From positions 583,586-647,585 of the forward strand of contig VZRN01006386.1 of the NCBI GenBank assembly GCA_013397935.1: a stretch of 64,000 bases of DNA. The letters are read 5' to 3'. The stretch comes from Dasyornis broadbenti (taxonomy: Eukaryota > Chordata > Aves > Passeriformes > Dasyornithidae). Shown here in pieces: positions 36,907 to 47,760 of the stretch. The notes under the pieces are model-generated. The model did no database searches. It was not told the DNA's origin and saw nothing but the letters and a program-made list of their open reading frames with translations. Position 1 is the stretch's first letter, and the number at the start of each line of letters is the position of its first letter. Made by a program: the position numbers and the translations under genes.

Positions 36907-37484
36907 TGAACCAAAGCGTAACTATACCCTGTATAAACCCTATTTGTAACTGTTATCCATTTGTGTGTTGTAAGTGTAAAGTGTGTGAAGAAAAGTGGTG
37001 GATCCACGGCCCACGTGGCAGGACACCTAAAGGTGTATGCCAGGAGTGCTATAAAAAGGAAAGACACCTAACCTTTCAGGCCTTACGGTTAGGAGTGCTA
37101 ACTGGACACTTAGAACAGGGGTCCAGTGAGTGGTGGGGGAGTTTTGCAAAAGGTATCAATTCGGGAAATTGTTGTTACCATTCGAATGAGCCCACTCCAT
37201 TGAACGAAATTGAAATTATAAAAATAAGCTGTTGGAAAACCCTAATAGGAATACGGTGCAACACCCCAGAGGTAAAAGATACAAACTGGGAACAATATAA
37301 AAAGACACAGCTCAGGCATCATGGGAATGACTCCCCCAAAGAATACCCCTGCTGCCGAGAAGATGGAACACCCCGTTGCTCGAAGCAACTGAGTAGACAA
37401 GCGAGGCAGAGGAGTATGGCTGTGGGGACAAGAATCCCAGGAAAAATGCTTGATGAGCTGCCCAAATGTTCAACGTTCCCCTGA
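36906..37484 (+). CDS. Cysteine-rich accessory ORF between pol and env
   Basis: An uninterrupted 192-codon frame whose ATG overlaps the pol stop (TGATG) and whose end overlaps the env start by 32 nt. A GTG-initiated extension runs back to 36804, but the ATG is preferred. The N-terminus has Cys at residues 9, 14, 16, 21, 22, 24, 27, 45 and 48. The last four form C-x2-C-x17-C-x2-C, the spacing of GATA-type zinc fingers, with basic and Trp residues between. Further Cys occur as SCWK, RCNTP and PCCRED, and the C-terminal third is basic. There is no signal peptide or membrane segment. Simple gammaretroviruses have no gene here and I do not recognise it. A nuclear or RNA-binding regulatory role is a guess from composition. 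Confidence 0.6.
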   Translation: MNQSVTIPCINPICNCYPFVCCKCKVCEEKWWIHGPRGRTPKGVCQECYKKERHLTFQALRLGVLTGHLEQGSSEWWGSFAKGINSGNCCYHSNEPTPLNEIEIIKISCWKTLIGIRCNTPEVKDTNWEQYKKTQLRHHGNDSPKEYPCCREDGTPRCSKQLSRQARQRSMAVGTRIPGKMLDELPKCSTFP

Positions 37485-38259
37485 GTACAATCTTGATACC
37501 CTGCGTCATCGCTGTTTAGCAAACAACCATCCAAAAGACCCACCACTAAAAAGGAAGTATGTCTCCCAAGGGCCATGGACATCACCATGGTTCTTCTTGA
37601 AACTATATTTGACTATTATGGTAATTATGGTAAAATTGCCGATAGGGCAAGGAGAAAATGCTCATAGACCATATAAGTGGACCTTAAGCCGATGGGAGGA
37701 TTCTACTGTGATAAATAGCACAATAACTGCGGGAGCTCCCAGCTTTCAGGCTCACTTAAGTTCTCTGATACCAGGAGATGGAGGCAATACTTACAAACGG
37801 CAAACACAATATAAGGCTCATTACTTATGCCCAGCCGCAAACCCAGGGAAAAGTTACTGCAACCTCCCAAATCAATATTATTGTGCCTATTGGGGCTGTG
37901 AGACCTTGGCCTCTGATTGGACCCCATCTCAAATGGATCCACATCTAACACTGGGATGGGGCCCTCCTGGGTGCATACCTCCTAAGCATGGGTATAGTGG
38001 AGGAGTTCAAGGAGGTCACAGCGGGTATTGCTGGAAAATCTATCTTAACGTAACAGATCCTGAGGATTTAGGGTGGATGGTTGGGCGAATATGGGGGATA
38101 CGATTTTGGGAACCCGGAACAGATAGGGGTGGATTCATATTAATAAGAAAAGAGATACTACAGGAGGAACCACAGCCATTGGGACCAAATGAAGTACTAA
38201 AAGGAGAAATAACCACACCTAAAAAGCAGAGTAGAAGCAGCCCATTTAATGATGATTAA
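37453..38259 (+). CDS. env surface subunit, truncated but open (268 codons)
   Basis: Gammaretrovirus-type envelope N-terminus. The ATG at 37453 is preferred over a TTG just before it. Residues about 45-70 form a hydrophobic signal segment (WFFLKLYLTIMVIMV) after a basic KRK stretch, with likely cleavage near IGQGENA. The mature part has the SU signature CPAANPGKSYCNLP then YYCAYWGCETLASDW, GWGPPGCIPP, and two N-glycosylation sequons (NST, NVT). The frame stops shortly after WEPGTDRGGFILIRKE. There is no CxxC covalent-link motif, no furin site, no fusion peptide and no transmembrane subunit, so membrane fusion is impossible. If expressed, it would be a secreted receptor-binding-like fragment. 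The loss is probably an internal deletion of the provirus. Confidence 0.85.
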   Translation: MSCPNVQRSPEYNLDTLRHRCLANNHPKDPPLKRKYVSQGPWTSPWFFLKLYLTIMVIMVKLPIGQGENAHRPYKWTLSRWEDSTVINSTITAGAPSFQAHLSSLIPGDGGNTYKRQTQYKAHYLCPAANPGKSYCNLPNQYYCAYWGCETLASDWTPSQMDPHLTLGWGPPGCIPPKHGYSGGVQGGHSGYCWKIYLNVTDPEDLGWMVGRIWGIRFWEPGTDRGGFILIRKEILQEEPQPLGPNEVLKGEITTPKKQSRSSPFNDD

Positions 38260-38350
38260 AAGAGAATATCAACAATTAGAAGGAACAGGAGATAAAGATG
38301 TAGCTAATGGAATACATGTAGCTCTTGAACGATTTAACAAAATGTTATAA
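38249..38350 (+). pseudogene. Remnant of env transmembrane-subunit tail
   Basis: A frame shifted by one from the env ORF encodes MMIKREYQQLEG and about twenty more residues, stopping at TAA 38348-38350. YQQL (38267-38278) resembles the tyrosine-based sorting motif of gammaretroviral cytoplasmic tails, and the position just before the polypurine tract fits. The ectodomain, fusion peptide and membrane anchor are absent, so an internal deletion joined the surface subunit to this tail near 38220-38250. After the TAA the same frame stays open into U3, through the cysteine-rich ORF. Confidence 0.5.
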
Positions 38351-38392
38351 GAGAATCAGGAAAAAACTCAAATTGCTAAATTGGACAAAACT

Positions 38393-38403
38393 AGAAGGGG
38401 GGA
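38393..38403 (+). other. Polypurine tract
   Basis: AGAAGGGGGGA, one base before the 3' LTR. This is the plus-strand primer site for retroviral reverse transcription. It is intact. Confidence 0.85.
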
Positions 38404-38434
38404 TTGTGAAGAATGTGGTAGTGATTTGAGCAAT

Positions 38435-38650
38435 ATGGTAAGGCTGTACAGATCTCCATATTTTAATTTGTGTGATCAAGGCAAGCCTTGGGATGCTTAT
38501 AAAAATGAAGGATTCATTTGCAGATGCGATAATCCTAAATATAGCTATTGCCCATGCCATGAAAAACCTGAAGGTCAAATCTGTAGATGCGAGGACCCAA
38601 AATCGGACTTTTGTGGTTACCGTGATTTTACAAAATATAATTGTGACTAA
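38435..38650 (+). CDS. U3-encoded cysteine-rich ORF, 3' LTR copy
   Basis: Same 71-codon ATG frame as at 30819-31034. The frame is open upstream to 38351 (99 codons in all) and there adds a CEEC pair encoded across the polypurine tract/LTR junction. By eye three residues differ from the 5' copy (a Cys to Gly in CDQC, an Asp to Gly, an Arg to Cys), with no stop or frameshift. The doubled ICRC motif is conserved. It lies in the same frame as the env tail remnant, separated by a single TAA, so it could be either an independent gene or a C-terminal extension of the ancestral Env. No known homologue was recognised. Confidence 0.5.
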   Translation: MVRLYRSPYFNLCDQGKPWDAYKNEGFICRCDNPKYSYCPCHEKPEGQICRCEDPKSDFCGYRDFTKYNCD

Positions 38651-38977
38651 TTTGTTACAAAATAAGGGTACTGCCTTGAGCAAAGGGAAACTTGCTAAGC
38701 TTGCTAAATGTAAACCACAAATATCCGCTTAAGTAAACATAACCGATAGGGGATTGCCAAATAAGGAAATTATATAAGAAAAATGAACTGGCACCTGCGT
38801 AAAGAGAGAGGTCATGACCAATAGTGAAGAAGACTACTCAACCACTCCCCTTACTTCATCCCAACGACCACCAGAGGGAGAAGAGCAACCACCTAGCAAC
38901 AACTGGCGCAGCCGCAGTAAGAAGAGGACCAGGATGTTGCATCATCCAACACGCCACAAAGACAGGATGCAAAGGAC

Positions 38978-38985
38978 TATAAAAG
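38978..38985 (+). promoter_or_regulatory. LTR TATA box, 3' copy
   Basis: TATAAAAG identical to the 5' LTR. It could drive transcription of flanking host DNA downstream of the provirus. Confidence 0.7.
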
Positions 38986-39132
38986 ACTCTCGAAATAATG
39001 AATAAGTGCGTGCCGTTGGTGGAGCGGAGACTCCCCAGCCGCCCAGCGCTGTTTGCTTGCTTTGCTACATAAATAAATTTATGTCTATTTTGACAAATTG
39101 GCTTTCTAATTTGTTACGGGTAATCTATAACA

Positions 39133-39137
39133 TCTGC
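39133..39137. repeat. 3' target-site duplication TCTGC
   Basis: Copy of 30784-30788, immediately after the LTR end. Confidence 0.85.
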
Positions 39138-39989
39138 CATTCCTTGACTTGTGCTGTGCTGCTTCTTCTGGCATTTCCACATATGTGCTCTCTTACAAGA
39201 AACTGTCAAGCTCCCTTTGCAAGTCTCCACAGGCCTTGAATGCTTTACTTACTTGGACAAGATAGCTCTTCTTGTATTAGAAAATAAAAAAAAACCCACA
39301 AACCTAAGAGAGCCAGAGACAGTTAAATTAGTGCATGAATCCAACTGACCTGGAGAAATCTGTATGAATGATTGTCCTACAGAGTGTCACCAGCCAGCTC
39401 CTCTCTGCCAGTGATGCTTGTTGGTGTCTGTTGCATACCTGGAGGAAAATTTCTGTGAGTCATAGGCAGAGCAAAGGAAACAAGACTTCTGCACTGGGCA
39501 TGAGGGACAAGAACAACTTGCTGTTCCTTTGTGGGGCTGATGTGCTCTTTGTCACTTCATCATTGTCATGGAAATTCAAGTCCTGGGCTTGTACAAGATG
39601 GAGGAATGCAGGTTGGTGGCCAGGGTGCAATCCAGACTTGGTTTTTCTCTGTGCTGTCATTTGCTGTAGTAACAGTGCTGGAAGAAAGTCGAAGATGAAG
39701 AACTGCCAGATGAGATGAAGAACTTCCAGCATCACTTCAAAGGTGTCTGTTGTGAACTTTGGAGCCCTGCACTGTGCATGCAGCTGCTGGCTCACACTGC
39801 ACTATGGGGTGCACAGCCACTCTGCCTGTCCCTGGCTCTTCTTCTCTTCATAGGTCTGATTAGGGACACATTCTCATCCTTAATCTTCTTTCAGGTCATG
39901 AGGTTAGTTCTGCCCTGACAAAGATTTGGCTGGTCTCAGTTTTTGCTGGTTTGTTTTTTTGTCTCCAATCCATTTCTCCTTTTATAAAA

Positions 39990-40043
<54 letters not shown>

Positions 40044-43000
40044 NNNNNNNNNNNNNNNNNNNNNNNNNNNNNNNNNNNNNNNNNNNNNNAAAAAAAAAGA
40101 CAAGTAAAATCAGGTTATTATGGAGGGAAACTGTGCCCAGGAGGCAAAATGCTTCAATATGAGAAAAAAGGGAGAGAAAAATACTGTTCTCTTAAGCCTG
40201 GCAGTATCCAGGAAGAGCTGCAAGTCTCCTGGGAGGTCTTGTTACTGAAGATCAAAGAGGCTCAGAGAAGAATTGCCTGGTTTGGAAAAAATCTCCAGAA
40301 AGCTCTTAGCTCCATCCACAAGCCACTTCCCATCCAGCGACTCGGCCAGTTAAATATCTTGTGAGCCTCCTTCAAAGCAGTGATCTAAAAACTGCAGAGT
40401 GTAAAGTGGGATTTTATGGCCCCATGTATATTCACAAATATGTTTATGCCCCAAGCGGGCTGTAATTCCGAGGGCTCTTGCAAGGCAGGGACAGAAGCAT
40501 CCAGGGAAGCAATGAAGCAGGCTGGGAGCATCCATAGGATTTACTAACACGTGAGCTGCAGAAAACTGAGCAGAGAGCCATTAAGCAGAACTACCCCATA
40601 ACAAGAATGTTTATCAAGAGAAGGAGCCAATAGACCTGGCCACTATTGCTGAGCCAGTTAAGGCAAGGTTTCCCCGGCACACAGGTGCTTATTTCTTTTT
40701 CAGCATAATTCTGCAATAAAAGCTCTCTTTCCCCTAGGCATTAGTGGCAGATGACAAGCCATAAGTGTAATTGCACAGCTAAGATATCGCTCTTGCTGCA
40801 GCTAATGGTTTCTTTCCTCGATAAATGATACAGGCAAGAATGTTTGCACTTGGTCCTTCAAGTACGCTGAAAAGCGCAAAAGACTGAAGCGTTTCCTGAG
40901 CTCAAAATAGAATAATGTATTCACAAATTATATTCAGAACATTGGTACTTTATTCTGAATGAGGCAACAAATAGAAGGCAGACCAAGTACCCACCAGCCT
41001 GATCAAGTGCTTAGCAGAAAGTGCTTCTGACTGTATTTGTAATGCATGGCAGTCACTACCTCGCTACAGTCAAAATATTTGACTTTGTTTATAGATGTCA
41101 AAAACATCGCTGAAATTTATCTTTCCCAAGTGACTGTACTTCTTCCAAGCAAAGATAAACAAATGCTTCAGCACAGAGTTCTCAGATCTCTAAGTGCTTC
41201 AGGTTGTCTCAACTCATCACGATACCAAAAGTCACTTTGAGGCAGCAGGAGGCTCCTGGGGCAAGTTCTCAGAAAAATACTGCCAGCATGCTGCCCTTCT
41301 CCACCTGACAGCTGGACCCATAAATGAGATGCAGTTCACTGCAGGTTGTACCTGGATAGGAACTACGATTCTAGGCTTGGAGAGCTGCTGAAGTGACCTG
41401 AGGCACAGGCAGGAGACAACTGTGCTGTCTCAGGGAAGGTGTGCCTCACACTGGGATGTACCACAGGCTGCTGTCTTCCTTGCCCCTGAGTAATCAACTG
41501 GTTTTCGCTAATTGCAGTGGGTCAGCTGTGGGCTGGGGAGCTGTGTCTGAGCTAGGGCATTCCTCATGGAAGGGATATAGGCCTGCTGGAGAGAGTCCCA
41601 CGGAAAGTGTGAGGTGGTTCCAGGTGTGAGACCTGGGAAATGTGAGCTGTGACAGGAAGTGAAAAGAAAGCGTTGGCTTTATTTAACCTATCCTGGAAAT
41701 TGCCTTCTCTGTCACCAGAACAACTGGGCTTGCAGCCTGCCCAGGAGGCTGCACACTGGTGATAAGCAAAAATATTTAATATTTCATATTAATGAAACAG
41801 ACACCCGTGTGCCCTAAAGATAATAGTTGGCGAGCTGTCACTCGGAACATTTTAGGTGCAAACAGCTGCATTTTCCCCTGCAGCAATTTTCCTCAGTGAG
41901 AATAGTGATATTATTAAAGTTTGCCCAGAAAGCCTTTCAGCAGCTCATTAAACACAGCTGTGTATTCTGTGTAGCATTAAAGCAATTCACTTAGTAATTA
42001 ACTAAATGTATGATAAGACATTTTAACTAATATTGCTTTCCTCATGTGAGTGATTTTCATTCATCTCAATCCAGTGCCCTCCTGGCTGATGGCATGGCAG
42101 GGGGGAATAGATTTCCAGACAGGGTGGGGGCATGTTTTCTGTGAAGCCACTGCATGGCCCTGGCAGATTTTTCCATCTGAGCATGTCAGGTCCTCCTCCA
42201 AAGCAATCATCTGCTCTGGGCTTTCCAGTCTGCTCCCTCCTGTCTCCATCCTACTCCTTCCAAACAGCATTCTTGAGATTTCTCCACATTTTGTTCTCCC
42301 TTTTTGGACTTCTGTGTTTCTCCTCCTGTGTCCATAGGTACCAGGCAGTTTCTCACTTCATGCTGATCCTGCTTCTCTCTTCATGAGGGGCCATTTGCAG
42401 CCCTGCAGGCTGGCCCATGTTCCACAGTGGCTCTTCCAGGTACCTTTACTCCCTGGGGCTGTTGGATGGCAGAGCCAGAGCTGCTCTCAGCTGTGTAATG
42501 GCCTCAGGTTCAGGGGAGTTTTGTTTTGCCAAGGCTCCTGTATACTGGTCACCCTGGGACCTGTTGGTCCCCTGAGCTTCAGCAGTGGGGAGCAGCAGGT
42601 CTGCTGCAAGGAGGTAGCTCTGGGATGGTCCCTGGCTAGTCCAGCATCTGGCAGACAGTCCATGAGGATGTGGAGCCATGAACTGTGGGCTGAGCTATGC
42701 AGGAAGCAGGAAGGAAGATGGATAAGGATGGCCCAGGCCATTTCTGCAGCCAGGTTTTTGTTGAGCAGCCAGACCTCAGGTGATCTCTCTGCTCAGTACA
42801 TGGGAAAACATGCAGTAAATTCAGGAAGATGATGTATACACAGAGTTTGCATCCTTTCCCTAGACAGGAAAGAAAAAAAAAATAGATTTAGCATTATCTG
42901 CAGAGCATCAAAGCCATTATTTCACTTCTGTTGTTCATAAATGGTGGTATGATTTTGTTTTTCATAACAATTAACATAACATAGGGCATCCACTGAAAAA

Positions 43001-46000
43001 ATGAAGTACTTTATTACACCACGATATCCAACATTCCTAAAGATATCTGGGACACTCCCTAAATTTAAAATGGACACACACCCCAACCTCAAGATAGAAC
43101 TGAGCACAATAATACGAATATAGTTTTCAGCAGTTTCCCTGTATGTTGATTTGTAATCAGAGAAGCAAATTTAATTGGCATAAATCCTATTTTTGAATAC
43201 TTTGGCCTTGTCCCTGAGTCATTCAGAAAGTTTTATTTTGTTCGCTCCCACCAGTGCAAGATGCTTGTAAGGGAGATTGAAAACTCCTGGATCAATCCAC
43301 TTTTCCTTACAAATAGTTTGCCACAGACTGAAACCTCTTTGCCTCGTTAGTACAATGCAGCTTGCAAAGCTCAGTGGTAGACAGAAAACAGAGCAGGATG
43401 AGGAACTTGCCTCTTCTTCTGAGCATTTACTGTAACTTTGCTGCCAAGCTTCCATCCCTGGGTTGGAGAACGGTGTTTTGTGTGCTGGTGATGAGCTGTA
43501 GTGGGATCCCACAAGAGGTCCCCATGTCACTACTTAATGTGGTGCTGAGCAGGAATCTGGGAAAATGATGGTCATTATCTGTTTAGGCACTTTCAGCACG
43601 ACTGGCAGAGACGTACCAGAGACATCACACTCTGAGTCTGACACCCACAAATGAACAGGGCATTCACAGGTTTTTCACTAGCAACCTTCTTCTGCTCCAC
43701 AGCTTATTTAATTTTGGTGTTGACAGCTGGGAGCTGTTAAACTGGACATATTAATAAACATATTTTTTCTTTTATTTTGCACGGTCCCTAAGGTGTTATT
43801 TTTCCCTCTTGCTTAATGGTGCTGTGTAACTATGGAAACCTCCAAACTCTCTTCACTCAAGTTTGTAGGGGGCAAGGGGAAGCAGGGGCAGAGAAAATGG
43901 AGATGTTTTTTCTTTGGCAGATTTCTTGCAGCTCCTAGATCCCACAAAATCAAGACACTGGTTCTCTTAGGGGAAGGTATTTCTCTTGTTCTGTGAAATC
44001 TAATGATAATTTGAACACAGACAAATTTTCCATCTCAGTCTTTATGTCCTGAATTTTTCCACTCATCTAGCTGAGCTCGAGGTTCAATTTGCTGGATGCT
44101 GCCCAACTCATCATCCATGCAGGAAGGAATCAGAGGGAAGAGAATCAGGAAACCCATGGAGAATTGTAGAGGCTCCTTCAGCCTCACTGGTGGACTCAAA
44201 GCAGAGAAACAGGAATCAGTCTCCTGCTCATCCTCGTAGCCAATACATCCCTTTGTGCATTCTTGTTTTCATCCCAAGGTTAGAGCTTTTGGTCTTGCCC
44301 TGCCCTGGGAGAGTGACAGTAGTGGGGACTGTGCAGACCCTACCTGCTTCTGGGGCAAAGGAGGTGGTGGGAGAAGGTGAGGGCACTGATAGGGTAAGCA
44401 GAATTTCTGTCCCATGGCAGGGGGAATTTGTCCCTGAAGAACTAATCAGCAATGCTTGGAGAAAAGCCTCCTTTGGTTCAGGAGTCAAATACTGCAGGTG
44501 TCGGTGAGACCAGAAGTAAAACACCCTGAGAGCACCCCAGAGTGGGGGACATGTTAACACTCTGCACAGATGCAGCTGCTGAGTGGAATGACCTGGTGAG
44601 TGTCATCAGATACAGCAAAAACAACAGAGACACAAAGGGGAAATGGGGGAATGCGGATGAGATTAAAAATTGAGATTTTATTATGTTGAGGGGTGAGAGG
44701 CTTGCATGGCAAGTGCAGGCTCTTTGGGAGCACAGGGAAGGCCTGTGCCACTCTTGTGCCAGACGTGAGCCAGCTCAGCTGGCACACCCTGAGTGGGCGA
44801 AGTGACACAAGAAAAACCTCAGAGCAGGCTCAATGAGCGTATTACTCCCTGCTTACCCTGAAGCATTTACATCCCTCAGCAGCTGATCCAAGTCAGTCTC
44901 ACGCAGCTGCTGAGGCATCCACAGCTTAAAAAAAAAAACCCTGAAGCAAAAAGGGGAACCTCTGGAGGCTGACAGGGATCTTACACCGAGTATTTGCTGG
45001 TTTGGGGCAGGAACCTGTTCCTCTTTGATAAGGCAGTGATCACTCCAAGAGCTTCCAGAGCTATATGAGGACAGGTCTAGGCAGAAGTATGCCCCATCTC
45101 TTCCTTAGAGATCATCTAGTAAGAAATGCCTAAACTCAGGCAAAAGGGCTGATGTTACAATTGGACTTGTTTAGAATTCTGTGATTATTTCAAAACATCA
45201 TAATGAGATGCAATATCTGGAATCCTCATGAAACCACAGAGATGTCCTTACCTTTTGATGGCTTTGGCTGCAGTTTCTTCCTGTGGTAGCAGTCTCCATT
45301 TCATCAGCTAGTTCAAAGAATTTTAGGAGTGGAACAGGATGGTCTGTTTTCCTTACAATGATTACACTGCCCATCCCTGCCAATTCATGGTTTTCCTCAT
45401 GTTTTTCTGGGCTTTCATCAGCATTACAAACACTCTGCAGTTCTGCATGAGAGACCTATAGTTCAGGCACTTCTTGTGAACCTGTTACAGTTAAACACTT
45501 GCCTTTCTCACAATGCCTGGAGCAGGTTTTTGCTAGAAGCTTGGATAACTCACTTTTCTACTCCTCGTTGTTCCTGGCTGCTCTGATGACTAAACCAGTC
45601 TTTAAAATGCATTCTTTTCAGGATTTAAACAGAGCAATGCTTTACCTTCTCAGCAGTGTTCTTTTGTTTTTTATTTCATTTTGGTGATACAGCAGAAGGT
45701 CCACTGGTTTTAAAGCCAGCAATAAATCTAAGTAACCCTTGGAGTCTTTAAGGTTTTAAGTTTCCAGCATTAACATATTTTTGTGTGTTATTTTCTGTGG
45801 AACAATGGATGTCTATGACTGCCTCTTTCATGGGAAGAAGAAGTAGATTCTTGAAACAATTTTCAATATACATTTTTTATTGATTGTCAATAGGGTTGGG
45901 GCACCTGGTTCCTTATAAGATCTTTGAAAACCTCCATAATCAATTCTGATCTTCACCTCCTGGTAATATTTTCCAGGGAAAGTCTCATACACATGCTAAA

Positions 46001-47760
46001 GACAACACATAAGACAAATTAAAAAATGAAATAAATGACTTCTGCTCTGGGTTTCCAAAAAGCAAAAGACCATCAGCTCATTTCTCTTGACAAAGAATTA
46101 ATTTCTGAAGTGTTCAGCTTCATACCCTTGCAAGGATATATACGATAACTACATTTTCTCAATGGCCATCCAAAAAGAGAATAAAACTCCCAGTTTGCTC
46201 CTGCAGCAAGACCATGCAATGACTAGAACCTTTTATCCACAGCGGTGGTTTATTCTGAGGATCTTTTCAAATGACCTGAAGATAGAGACTGAACAAAATT
46301 CTCTGTGTGGGTTTGCTGTTGCTTAGAAATAGGATCTTTGAGGACACAATGTGCCTTCATCAAGAAAGACCTCTGTTCTTTGTTAAATGACATTATCACA
46401 CCATGGGTCATCTGGCCTAAAGACCAAACTTTCTTGCCAGGGTTTATACTGCCCTTCATGCCCTGAAGTTCCCAAAATGTTAGCTTCAATTAATGGTCTT
46501 GAACTACTCCATGGCACTTATGGTATTGTTGCCTTGTAAAATGGAGGGGTTTGCACACCCTGCATGGTTTCAAAGATGTGCACAGACTACAGACCATGGA
46601 CTGGATATATTGTACTCGATTTGGTTATTAGTAACTTCGAGTTTTTCTCTCTGAGACTGAGGTATCCTTTGTTGCCAAACCAGACAGGTTTTTCCTGAGA
46701 CAGGAAGAGGAAGGAGTAGCAGAGTGGTCATTGTAATCTGTGGGATTAGTGGGGCTATGCCATTTCCCACCAGTGAAAGATTTGGCCCACTGTGCTAATA
46801 GCATTCCATAGGAAGTGTTCTGAAAGAGAACACCCCAAACATACTGTTAAAAATAACCTCCTCCCATTGCTTACAAGTGCTCAAACAACTTTCTATGCAA
46901 TATTTTAAAAATTATTCACCGCATGTAGTTTAAACTTCATTGCTTTACTTGGGGGGCCAGGGAGAAGCTACTGTAAGTAGTTATTTTATTACTGGCTACA
47001 AACACTGGCAAAACCCAGTAACTGAAGTTGGAGTTCCAGAGAAATTTCTCAGCATGGAAATTAAACCTCCTTCTTAGGAGACCATAGCTATTCTTCTTCG
47101 GGCTTCCAAAAATTCTTGTTTTAATCTTTTCCCAAAGCCCAGTACAAATAAAAGGTTTCTGCCTTGTTCTTTGCATCTGTTATGGGCAAGAGAACATTGG
47201 CTTCAGCAATGATGTGCTCCTGTGGGCATCCTTCCAGATGTGCCCTTGGGAATTGCTACTCTTGTTCGTTCAGCTGCCTGGACATCATTGTCCACTGCAG
47301 GACATCATCCTGACCTTTGGGCCCTCATCAGTGGGTTGGACCATTCATAGGTCAGGATCTGTCACAGGAACGCTGAGGAGCAGAACAGGACCTGACTTCA
47401 GGAAAATTCAGTATCTCACATTGCTTTGCTTTCCTTTCCTTCAGCATGTTATCTCAGGCTTCTGCTGAGATCTTCATTTGTTGATGAAATATTTCAACAG
47501 CTTCTTCAGAAGGATGCCAAGCAAGCAGAAAATCAAAGCATGCATTATGTATGTGAAGATACTAGTTCTCAATTTTTGTACAATTGCTTAGATCAAATCT
47601 TGACAGGATGTGGCTGTGAAGTTGTTCCACTGATTTCCAGTCAGTCTGTAATTGCCTAGAGATCTCAGCCTGTGAAAACACATCACAGCATCAGCCAGGG
47701 TCCCCCCAGGGGTACCCTCATGGTGTGGGTAAACCAGTATTGGAGATAAGACGTGGAAAG
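39138..47760. other. Intergenic, no gene seen
   Basis: Unique DNA with one poly-A/gap region. The block 40560-40900 is free of repeats and rich in homeodomain-like words and AATAAA/TAATGG motifs, so it may be a conserved regulatory element (inference). Open frames of up to 149 codons (for example 42383-42832) have no domain features. Confidence 0.5.
39995..40098. repeat. Poly-A tract containing an assembly gap
   Basis: A run of 49 A bases, then 46 N (40044-40089), then 9 A. The real length is unknown. It could be an expanded homopolymer or an unresolved retrocopy tail, but no retrocopied gene was recognised to its left. Confidence 0.9.

Larger units (their letters stand above)
30789..39132 (+). 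mobile_element. Full-length gammaretrovirus-like endogenous retrovirus
   Basis: An 8344-bp provirus in the order LTR, primer site, leader, gag, pro, pol (RT, RNase H, integrase), cysteine-rich ORF, partial env, polypurine tract, LTR. The single zinc knuckle, PPPY late motif, in-frame UAG between gag and pol, GPF-type integrase C-terminus and gamma-type env surface domain place it near class I (ERV1). The primer site instead matches tRNA-Trp, as in alpharetroviruses. Eleven differences between the 728-bp LTRs, counted by eye, indicate a recent insertion, a few million years old under usual bird rates (inference). Gag-pol is inactivated by many stops, a frameshift and two catalytic substitutions. 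The accessory, env and U3 frames are open. Confidence 0.97.
38405..39132 (+). repeat. 3' LTR
   Basis: 728 bp, TGTGAAG...ATAACA, matching the 5' LTR apart from about eleven substitutions. TATAAAAG is at 38978-38985 and AATAAA at 39072-39077. It is followed directly by the TCTGC duplication at 39133-39137. It carries the U3 ORF downstream of env, where a spliced viral mRNA could reach it. Confidence 0.96.
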
